A stretch of DNA of 64,000 nt from Pseudomonas arsenicoxydans (GTDB taxonomy: Bacteria > Pseudomonadota > Gammaproteobacteria > Pseudomonadales > Pseudomonadaceae). The stretch lies in contig NZ_RCZE01000008.1 of the NCBI RefSeq assembly GCF_006438915.1, forward strand, positions 228,191 through 292,190, read 5' to 3'. A program made the position numbers and the translations under genes. Below the pieces are notes generated by a model. It saw only the letters and a list, made by a program, of their open reading frames with translations, did not search any database and was not told the DNA's origin. Shown here in pieces: positions 26,818-34,086 of this stretch. The stretch's first letter is position 1; every line of letters begins with the position of its first letter.

Positions 26818-28101
26818 ATGATCAAGTTGCACGACACCTTACAGCTGCCGGATGTAGGACTGACCGGCTTTGAAACGCCGCTTAACGAAGTGGAGCGCGC
26901 CGTCCAGCATTCCGTGCACCAATTCGCCAAAAACGTTCTGCGTCCGATCGGCCAGGAGCTCGATAAAATGAGCGCCGAGGATGTTTGCGCCCCTGGCTCG
27001 CCGTTCTGGACGGTCTATCAGGAAGCCTCGAAGCTGGGACTTACCCCTGATTTCTTTTCCCAGTTCGAGCCCGACGTCGCGATTCGGCTGGAATCGCTGA
27101 TTGGCGAAGAGATGGGATGGGGCGATGCTGGCCTGGGGGTCTCGTTGGGCGCTGCAGGTTTTCCTTTGCAGATGGCGATGTCAGTTGGCAACCAGGAACT
27201 GGTGGAGCTGTGCACCGGCAAGATCGGTTGCTGGATGATTACCCATCCGGACAAGGGCAGCGACATCATGGTCTACGACATGAAACGCGAATGGCCCAAG
27301 GATCAAGCCGGCAACAAGGGCAATCTCAGCGCCAGGGTCACAAAGGACAACATCGTCCTTAATGGCCAGTGTTCAGCCTGGGTATCGAACGGTGCCGTAG
27401 CGCAGGTCGGTCTGGCTTACATCGCCGCCGATTACGGTGACGGTTATTTCGATGCCGACGGTCGGCCCCACGGCTTGGCGGTCATTATCCCCCTTGACCT
27501 GCCCGGCATTTCCCGTGGCAAACCGCTGGACAAGATTGGCCAGCGCTCACTGCCCCAGGGCGAGATTTACTTCGACAACGTCACCGTACCGCGCCGTTTT
27601 GCGGTCGCAGAAAAAGACCAGTACTACGGCAATCAATCGTCGGCGTGGTCCTACGCCGGCACGCACATGTCGCAGGTTTTCACCGGTGTCGCCCGCTCGG
27701 CTTTTGAGCTGGCCTTGCAGTATTGCCACGAGCGCAAACAGGGCGGCCAGTTACTGATTGACCATCAGCTGACCCGCTATCGCCTGGGCGACATGATGCG
27801 CCGTGTCGAGTTGTCACGCAGTGTCGCGCGGCGCTCGCTGGCCTACGCCCGCCTCTCCCCGCATACCCATCCATACGCCACTGCTTCGGCCAAAGTGACC
27901 GTCACCGAAGAATGCATGAAGGTCGTCAGCGAAGCCCTGCAACTGTTCGGCGGCGCGGGCACTTCCCGTGAATACCCGATTGAAAAGCTGTTCCGCGATG
28001 CCCGCTCGGCGTTGATCGAGGACGGCGAGAACTACGTCATCACCATGCGTGTTGGCCTGCTGTGCCAACAACTTTATGCCGAAGGCTGGTCGCAGCACTG
28101 A
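26818..28101 (+). CDS. Acyl-CoA dehydrogenase, module 1
   Basis: About 427 residues. The FAD/acyl-CoA domains are recognisable: CWMITHPDKGSDIM in the middle domain, SAWSYAGTHMSQVFTGVARSA at the start of the C-terminal bundle, and LFGGAGTSREYPIEKLFRDAR near the end. Where family members usually have YEGT with the catalytic Glu, this protein reads IEDGENYVI, so the position of the base is uncertain. It would introduce the 2,3 double bond of an acyl-CoA. GCAGGGG fits ATG 26818 best; ATG 26812 is possible. First gene of the module 1 operon; a decayed paralogue start lies at 37556. Confidence 0.88.
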   Translation: MIKLHDTLQLPDVGLTGFETPLNEVERAVQHSVHQFAKNVLRPIGQELDKMSAEDVCAPGSPFWTVYQEASKLGLTPDFFSQFEPDVAIRLESLIGEEMGWGDAGLGVSLGAAGFPLQMAMSVGNQELVELCTGKIGCWMITHPDKGSDIMVYDMKREWPKDQAGNKGNLSARVTKDNIVLNGQCSAWVSNGAVAQVGLAYIAADYGDGYFDADGRPHGLAVIIPLDLPGISRGKPLDKIGQRSLPQGEIYFDNVTVPRRFAVAEKDQYYGNQSSAWSYAGTHMSQVFTGVARSAFELALQYCHERKQGGQLLIDHQLTRYRLGDMMRRVELSRSVARRSLAYARLSPHTHPYATASAKVTVTEECMKVVSEALQLFGGAGTSREYPIEKLFRDARSALIEDGENYVITMRVGLLCQQLYAEGWSQH

Positions 28102-28149
28102 CCTCGACACCCCATCCAGCAATACTCCAAAAACAAGAGAGCTCACGAA

Positions 28150-29283
28150 ATGGCTAAATACCCTGTAGTAGTTTACGGCGCCAGCGGCTACACCGGCATG
28201 CTGACCATGGACTGGTTGATTGACCAGAACATCCCGTTCACCGCCGTCGCTCGCAATGCCAAGCGCGCGCAAGAAATGATGGCGCAACGCGTGGTTCGTC
28301 TGGAATCGGCCACCTACGAAATCATCGAAGCCGACCATACCGTTGAAGCACTCACCCACGCCTTCAAAGGCGCCAAGGTCGTTTGCAACACCGTCGGCCC
28401 GTTCGTCCACTTCGGTCTGACCACCGTTGAAGCAGCACTCAAGGCGGGTTGCCATCACCTCGACACCACCGGGGAACAGGGCTACATGCGCCAGGTCCGT
28501 GAGCAGTTCGGCGAGCTGTATGCGCAGGCCGGTCTGGTGGTATCACCCTCGCTGTCCTACATGTACACCTACGCTGAAATCGCCGCCGAACTGGCCCTGG
28601 AACACCCGGGCATCGACGCGCTGGAAACCTCGACACTCTGCCGTGGCCCGCGTGGCGGCGCAGCCGGTGTCACCGTCGGTTCGACCGCATCGATTTTCGA
28701 GCTGTTTCGCTCAGAACAATGCTACCTGTGGGAGAAAAAGCTTGTACCGCACGCGATGGGCACTTCCTTCAACATCGCCTCGCCTGACTTCTTGAGCCCG
28801 GTCTTCGCCTTGCCATGGGGCGGCACCTCGTTGCCGGTGTATTTCGAGAATGATCCCCGGGTGCGTTCCTGCGTTTCCTGCGTCGGCTTCTACGACAACG
28901 ACGTCATGAAAATGGTGCATGCCGTGGGCCAGAAGTGGGAGTCAGAGTACAAGTTCCTGCCACCCGAACAGCAGGACGCCGTCATCCAGCAATTGGTCCA
29001 GTCGACTACTCCGACCATGCCGCCGCGCGAGCGCACCACCATTACACGCATGGTCGATACCGCCATCGGCCGCGGCCAGCTGTCTGCCGTGCGGGCCACC
29101 GTGCACGGCACTACCGCTTACATCGCCACCGGCGCCTTGCAGACTGCAGCGGCGATCAAACTGATCGATGGCGACACCAACAAGGTCGGTTTCGTCTCCG
29201 GCTCCAAAGCCTTTGGTCATCGCTACCTGCTGGGCTTCCTTGAAGAACGTGGTCTGGCCCGCGCCACCGTTACCCAGCTCTGA
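28150..29283 (+). CDS. Saccharopine-dehydrogenase-fold protein (DUF5938)
   Basis: A 377-residue protein with an N-terminal Rossmann motif (VVVYGASGYTGMLTMDWL) and a saccharopine-reductase-like body, with CNTVGPFVHFG and HHLDTTGEQGYMRQV as family blocks. Relatives include trans-acting enoyl reductases of polyketide lipids and uncharacterised DUF5938 proteins. A role in reducing an unsaturated or keto intermediate of module 1 is plausible from its place between the dehydrogenase and the CoA ligase, but the substrate is not known. Confidence 0.82.
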   Translation: MAKYPVVVYGASGYTGMLTMDWLIDQNIPFTAVARNAKRAQEMMAQRVVRLESATYEIIEADHTVEALTHAFKGAKVVCNTVGPFVHFGLTTVEAALKAGCHHLDTTGEQGYMRQVREQFGELYAQAGLVVSPSLSYMYTYAEIAAELALEHPGIDALETSTLCRGPRGGAAGVTVGSTASIFELFRSEQCYLWEKKLVPHAMGTSFNIASPDFLSPVFALPWGGTSLPVYFENDPRVRSCVSCVGFYDNDVMKMVHAVGQKWESEYKFLPPEQQDAVIQQLVQSTTPTMPPRERTTITRMVDTAIGRGQLSAVRATVHGTTAYIATGALQTAAAIKLIDGDTNKVGFVSGSKAFGHRYLLGFLEERGLARATVTQL

Positions 29284-29303
29284 CCTGCAACTCAGGAACT
29301 GAC

Positions 29304-30860
29304 ATGGCAATTATCGATTTTTATGATCGCGGTTGGCGCATTGATCCCAGCGCCATCGCCTACATCCAGGGCGAGCGTTCCTTTACGTTTAATGAAATCG
29401 GCGAACTGTCCTGCCGCATCGCCAACGCGCTGCTCGCACTGGACTTGCCGAAGGGAACCAAAGGCGCGATCTGGGCTGGCAATGACGTGACGGCCTGGAC
29501 CTGTACCCTGGGGCTGTGGCGCGCGAACATGACCTGGATTCCGGTCAACGGGCGCAATGCCGTTCAGGAGAACACCGACATTCTCGACGCGTTCGATTGT
29601 GACGTGATGTTCTACCAGCACGAATTCGCAGCAGCGATGGCCGACATCCGGCCTTCCCTGCCGAAGATCAAGCACTGGATCTGCATCGACGCCACCGACG
29701 GCGATACACCGTCGCTGGACACCTGGACCGCAGGCCAGCCGTCGACACGCCCGGAAGTCGCCTATGACATGGACGACGTGGTCATGCTGTCGCCCACCGG
29801 CGGCACCACCGGCAAGCCCAAAGGCGTGATGAATACGCATCGCAGTGCGCAAACCTTCATTGCGCACTTCATGCTCGCCTGTGCTTATCGCGACGGGCTT
29901 AAACCGGTGAATATGGCCGCCGCGCCAATGACCCACACCGCAGGTCTGCTGGCAGTGCCCTGCACCGCTCAAGGTGGCACGGTAGTCGTGCTTCCAAAAC
30001 CAGATCCCGCGTTGATGCTGACATCCATTGCACAACACAAGGTCAGCGAATTCTTTCTGCCGCCGACGGTGATTTACAAGCTGCTGGAAATCCCCGGCAT
30101 CGAAAAGGTCGACTTCTCCTCGGTGAAATACCTGCTGTACGGCGCCGCGCCGATGTCAGTCGAAAAGCTGAAAAAGGCCATTGAAATCTTCGGTCCGATC
30201 ATGGCCGGTGGTTATGGTCAGACCGAGGCCCCCGCGAGCATCGCCAACCTGCGCCCGGACGAGCATCTGGTAAACGGTGAACTGGCCAGTGACAGCCGTC
30301 TGTCCTCGGTCGGCCGCCCCAACCCGCTGATTCGGGTCGAAATGATGAACGATGCAGGGCAGATTCTGGCCCGGGGCGAAACCGGTGAAATCTGCGTGCA
30401 GGGCGATCTGGTCATGAAGGGCTATTACAAACAGCCGGAAGTGACCGCGCAGACCATCGTCGATGGTTGGCTGCACACCGGCGACATCGGCCATATCGAC
30501 GCTGAAGGCTACCTGCACCTGACCGACCGCAAGAAGGACATGATCATCACCGGCGGCTTCAACGTCTATCCGAGTGAAGTCGAGCAAGTCTTGTGGAGCC
30601 ACCCGGCTGTACAGGACTGCGCCGTGATCGGCGTGCCCGACGAGAAATGGGGCGAGGCGGTCAAGGCCGTGGTTGAACTCAACCCCGGGCATACCGTTAC
30701 GTCGCAGGAACTCATCGATCTGTGCAAATCCCGGCTGGGTGGCGTCATGGCACCCAAAACCGTGGACTTCGTTGACAGTTTGCCACGCAGCCCGGTGGGC
30801 AAGGTTCTGAAGAAAGACCTGCGTGCCCGCTACTGGGACGGCGCGCAACGCCAGATCTGA
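29304..30860 (+). CDS. Acyl-CoA synthetase (AMP-forming), module 1
   Basis: A 518-residue ANL-superfamily ligase. P-loop LSPTGGTTGKPKGVMNTH at about 163-180, YGQTEAPA in the A5 motif, HTGDIGHIDAEGYL (A7), DRKKDMIITGGFNVYPSEVE (A8) and the catalytic Lys in SPVGKVLKKDLR near the end. It activates a carboxylic acid to its CoA thioester via the acyl-adenylate. Substrate range cannot be read from motifs. Starts 20 bases after the DUF5938 stop and is clearly co-transcribed. Confidence 0.93.
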   Translation: MAIIDFYDRGWRIDPSAIAYIQGERSFTFNEIGELSCRIANALLALDLPKGTKGAIWAGNDVTAWTCTLGLWRANMTWIPVNGRNAVQENTDILDAFDCDVMFYQHEFAAAMADIRPSLPKIKHWICIDATDGDTPSLDTWTAGQPSTRPEVAYDMDDVVMLSPTGGTTGKPKGVMNTHRSAQTFIAHFMLACAYRDGLKPVNMAAAPMTHTAGLLAVPCTAQGGTVVVLPKPDPALMLTSIAQHKVSEFFLPPTVIYKLLEIPGIEKVDFSSVKYLLYGAAPMSVEKLKKAIEIFGPIMAGGYGQTEAPASIANLRPDEHLVNGELASDSRLSSVGRPNPLIRVEMMNDAGQILARGETGEICVQGDLVMKGYYKQPEVTAQTIVDGWLHTGDIGHIDAEGYLHLTDRKKDMIITGGFNVYPSEVEQVLWSHPAVQDCAVIGVPDEKWGEAVKAVVELNPGHTVTSQELIDLCKSRLGGVMAPKTVDFVDSLPRSPVGKVLKKDLRARYWDGAQRQI

Positions 30861-30929
30861 TTCACCGCCCCTCGCCCCCACCATCGTAAAACGGCGCCGC
30901 AGTCATGCGGCGTCCGTCAGGAGAGTTGC

Positions 30930-32168
30930 ATGAGCACAATCTACATTGCCGGCATCGCGATGACAGTTTTCGGCCGTCATCTGGAGCGCAGCCTCGACGA
31001 CCTCGCGCGCGAAGCGCTGGAAGGCGCACTGAAAGACGCCAACTGCAGCCGCCAGGACTTGGGCATCGCCTTTTATGCCGGCATGACCAACGGCCCGCTG
31101 CAAGGCCAGATTTCCATACCGGGCCAGGTCGTGTTCAGCAAGATCGGCATTGAGGGCATTGCGGTCTACAACGTGGAAAACGCCTGCGCCTCTGGAAGCT
31201 CGGCGTTCAACCTGGCCGTGCAAAGCCTCCAGGCTGGCACGACCGATGTCGCTCTGGCGCTGGGCGCCGAAAAAATGAACATTCCCGACAAAGCGAAGGC
31301 CTTCCAGATTTTTGAGGGTGGATGGGACGTGTCTCGCGTCGAAGAGAACTACCAAACGCTGGTGAACATGGGCGAAGGTGTCGATATTCCCGAAGGTTCG
31401 GAGTCGGACAAACCCTACAGCAGGTTCATGGCAATCTATGCCGCCATGTGCCGCTATCACATGAAAACCTACGGCACCACACAACGGCAGATCGCGGCGG
31501 TCTCGGCCAAGAACCATACCCATTCGGTGCACAACGCGTTTTCGCAGTTTCGCAAGCCGTTCACCATCGAAGAGATCCTCGCAGCACCGCCGATCACCTA
31601 CCCGATCACCCTGCCGATGTGTGCACCGCTTTCGGATGGCGCTGCAGCCGCAATCCTCTGCACCGAGGAAGGCCTCAAGCGTATCGGCGCGGATCGCAGT
31701 CGCTGCATCAAGGTGGCGGCCAGCGTGATCCGCAGTTTCAGCCATCGTCGCCTCGATCAGCCAGAGCTGAACATCTCGCGACGTGCAGCCGACCACGCTT
31801 ATGAACTCGCAGGGCTGAGCCCGGAAGATATCGATGTCGCCGAAGTGCATGACGCCTCGGCGATGGGCGAAATCATCCAGGTCGAAAACCTGCGACTGGC
31901 CGAACCCGGCATGGGCGGGCCGTGCGCCGAACGCGGTGATTTCACGCTCGGTGGCCGAATCCCGGTCAACACGTCGGGCGGTCTCGAATCCAAGGGACAT
32001 CCCATCAGCGCTACCGGCATCGGTCAACTTTGCGAGCTGGTCATTCAATTGCGCGGTGAGGCCGGCAAACGCCAGGTCGAAGGCGCGCGCCACGGCATTC
32101 AGGAAAACGGTGGCGGATTGCAGGGCATCGAAGAAGCCGCTGTCGCCATTCACATTCTCAGTAAGTAA
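30930..32168 (+). CDS. SCP2-type thiolase, module 1
   Basis: A 412-residue thiolase. The acyl-accepting Cys86 sits in VENACASGSSAF, VHDASAMGE replaces the usual HDCF block, and GGLESKGHPISATG carries the catalytic His. The second Cys of classical thiolases (CGGG near the end) is Asn here (QENGGGLQG), typical of the SCP2/sterol-type branch used on branched or cyclic side chains. It would cleave a 3-ketoacyl-CoA. Strongly similar to the thiolase at 43285 along its whole length, so the modules are paralogous. Fourth gene of module 1. Confidence 0.92.
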   Translation: MSTIYIAGIAMTVFGRHLERSLDDLAREALEGALKDANCSRQDLGIAFYAGMTNGPLQGQISIPGQVVFSKIGIEGIAVYNVENACASGSSAFNLAVQSLQAGTTDVALALGAEKMNIPDKAKAFQIFEGGWDVSRVEENYQTLVNMGEGVDIPEGSESDKPYSRFMAIYAAMCRYHMKTYGTTQRQIAAVSAKNHTHSVHNAFSQFRKPFTIEEILAAPPITYPITLPMCAPLSDGAAAAILCTEEGLKRIGADRSRCIKVAASVIRSFSHRRLDQPELNISRRAADHAYELAGLSPEDIDVAEVHDASAMGEIIQVENLRLAEPGMGGPCAERGDFTLGGRIPVNTSGGLESKGHPISATGIGQLCELVIQLRGEAGKRQVEGARHGIQENGGGLQGIEEAAVAIHILSK

Positions 32169-32229
32169 CCCTCCAGTCCTGGTGATGGGCGGTGGCGGGT
32201 GAAACATCAAAATAACAAGGATAAAAGAC

Positions 32230-33024
32230 ATGTTTCAAAACAAAGTAGTGGTCATTACCGGTGCAGGTTCCGGCATTGGCCGGGAACTGGCGATTCAACT
32301 GGCAGAAGCCGGTGCGCGCCTGGCGCTTTCCGACATTAATCGCGTGGGTCTCGACGAAACCCTGCGGCGCCTGCCCGCCGGTAGCAACGTCAACAGCTAT
32401 CTACTGGACGTGGCGTCATGGGACGCCTTTCAAGCCCACGCTGACGAGGTCAAACGCGATTTCGGCACTGTGCATTTCGTCATCAACAACGCAGGCGCCA
32501 CCGTTGTCGGCACGGTAGCCAACACGTCGATCGAAGAGTACGAGTGGCAACTCGGCATCAACCTGTGGGGCGTGCTCTACGGCACCAAGGCGTTTTTGCC
32601 GATGATGCTGGAGCAACGCGAAGGTTGCGTCGTCAACATCTCCAGCATTTTCGGAATGCTGGGTTATCCGATGCAGAGTGCCTACAACATGTCGAAATTT
32701 GCCATTCGCGGCCTGACCGAATGCCTGTGGTCGGAACTCGAGAACACCGGCGTACGCGCGGTGTGTGTTCACCCCGGCGGCATCAAGACCAACATCGAAA
32801 AAGCCAGCCGGCGCTGCAAGGCAGGCGGCCCAGAAGAAGAAAAGTTCGCGGCCCTCGCCGCCGGCATGCTGCTGACCCCTGCTGAGGAGTGTGCCGCCGA
32901 CATCATCAAAGGCCTGCGCAAAGGCTCGAAACGCATTTTGACCGGGAACAAGTCGAGAACCGTGTTCTGGGTGAGTCGACTGTTCCCGAACAGTTATCCA
33001 AAACTGCTCAAACTGATGGCTTGA
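32230..33024 (+). CDS. Short-chain dehydrogenase/reductase, module 1
   Basis: A 264-residue classical SDR. Cofactor motif VITGAGSGIGREL at the N-terminus, NNAG-type motif VINNAGATVVG, catalytic Ser in NISSIFGMLGY and YxxxK in SAYNMSKFAIRGL. The acidic residue after the second strand (SDINRVG) favours NAD+. Probably oxidises a 3-hydroxyacyl-CoA or an alcohol intermediate in module 1; no direct substrate evidence. Confidence 0.92.
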   Translation: MFQNKVVVITGAGSGIGRELAIQLAEAGARLALSDINRVGLDETLRRLPAGSNVNSYLLDVASWDAFQAHADEVKRDFGTVHFVINNAGATVVGTVANTSIEEYEWQLGINLWGVLYGTKAFLPMMLEQREGCVVNISSIFGMLGYPMQSAYNMSKFAIRGLTECLWSELENTGVRAVCVHPGGIKTNIEKASRRCKAGGPEEEKFAALAAGMLLTPAEECAADIIKGLRKGSKRILTGNKSRTVFWVSRLFPNSYPKLLKLMA

Positions 33025-33035
33025 GGAATCGAATC

Positions 33036-33431
33036 ATGCAAACCAAATACACCAATGGGCTGTTCAAGTCCGCCGCTTGCTTCAACGTACTCGCCGGCCT
33101 GCCAATGCTGATAGCCCTGCGTCCGGTTGCCGATCTGATGGGACTGGAGATCACGCCGACGTCTGCCCTGTTCATTCAAATCACCATGGGACTGGTGGTT
33201 ATGTTTGGTTGGGCGTACTGGATGGTCAGCCGCGATCCGGTTCGTTTCAGGCCCTACATCGTGCTCGGGCTGCTCCTGAAAATCATGGTAGCCATCCTCA
33301 TAGGTGGGCACTGGCTGGCGGGCAGCATCCCTCTGCAACTGCCGGCCCTGGCATCGGGTGACATCCTCTTTGCGGTGTTGTTCTGGCGTTACTTGAGCGG
33401 CAGCCGACTGGCTGCGGCACAGCGCTGCTGA
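33036..33431 (+). CDS. Small four-helix membrane protein
   Basis: A 131-residue protein with four hydrophobic segments (about 10-30, 45-65, 73-95 and 105-122). GAGGAATC upstream of ATG 33036 and an 11-base gap to the SDR place it in the operon; a longer in-frame start would overlap the SDR. No recognised family. It could assist transport or anchor an enzyme, but nothing in the sequence proves this. Confidence 0.7.
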   Translation: MQTKYTNGLFKSAACFNVLAGLPMLIALRPVADLMGLEITPTSALFIQITMGLVVMFGWAYWMVSRDPVRFRPYIVLGLLLKIMVAILIGGHWLAGSIPLQLPALASGDILFAVLFWRYLSGSRLAAAQRC

Positions 33432-33436
33432 TCATC

Positions 33437-33456
33437 CCCCCTCGCCAATGGGGGGG
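33437..33456. promoter_or_regulatory. C5-N8-G7 inverted motif, copy 2
   Basis: CCCCC-TCGCCAAT-GGGGGGG, matching copy 1 at 26716 in both arms and in the CAAT end of an 8-base spacer. It separates the first part of module 1 from the cupin/arylsulfatase pair, which suggests that pair has its own promoter under the same control. Confidence 0.45.
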
Positions 33457-33529
33457 TGGTAAATGCGCAGGCGATACAGGATGCCTCTGAACACCGTGAA
33501 CCCTCTCACCCCACAAGAGAACAACAAAA

Positions 33530-34006
33530 ATGTTTTATGAAAACATCGATACCGCCTCGATCGACGCCGATGACTTGCCGTGGGTCCCCTTCACGCCTTA
33601 CAGCGATGAAGTCTTCATCAAATACCTGAAGTGCGACCCGATTCGCGGCGAGACCATCACCCTGCTCAAGGCTCCGGCGGGCGTTCCTCTGGCCAAGCAT
33701 CATCATTCCGGCACGGTCGTCGTCTACACCATCAAGGGCGCCTGGAAATACCTGGAACACGATTGGATTTCGAAACAGGGCGGCGTGGTTTTCGAAACCG
33801 CCGGCACCAGTCATACCCCGATCGGGTTGACTGAATATGGCGATGAAATCATCACCCTGAACATTACGGTGGGTGACCTGCTGTATTTCGACGACAACAA
33901 CAACCTTGTCGCCATCGAAAACTGGAAATCCAGTGTCGAGCGTTATCTGGCGTTCTGCAAAGCCAATGATATCGAGCCTAAAGACATCACCAGCTTTTCG
34001 GTCTGA
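33530..34006 (+). CDS. Cupin, 2,4'-dihydroxyacetophenone dioxygenase family
   Basis: A 158-residue single cupin. Metal motif 1 is visible as PLAKHHHSGTVVVYTIKG (HxH plus later Glu/His), and motif 2 region GTSHTPIGLTEYGDE supplies His. Relatives include 2,4'-dihydroxyacetophenone dioxygenase, which splits an aryl ketone, but the family is wide and many members have no known reaction. It could be an oxygenase on an intermediate or a small binding protein. Pairs with the arylsulfatase downstream (81-base gap). Confidence 0.75.
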   Translation: MFYENIDTASIDADDLPWVPFTPYSDEVFIKYLKCDPIRGETITLLKAPAGVPLAKHHHSGTVVVYTIKGAWKYLEHDWISKQGGVVFETAGTSHTPIGLTEYGDEIITLNITVGDLLYFDDNNNLVAIENWKSSVERYLAFCKANDIEPKDITSFSV

Positions 34007-34086
34007 TCAGCCTCCCAGTGTCGCAGGCGCCCGGTTTCGACCGGGCGGCTGTGTTGTTGCAATTACAAGAAAAAACGGAGACATCC

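Noticed and set aside
30903..32231. A 442-codon open frame opposite the module 1 thiolase
   Set aside because: Shadow frame; the opposite thiolase frame is a clear enzyme with active-site residues.
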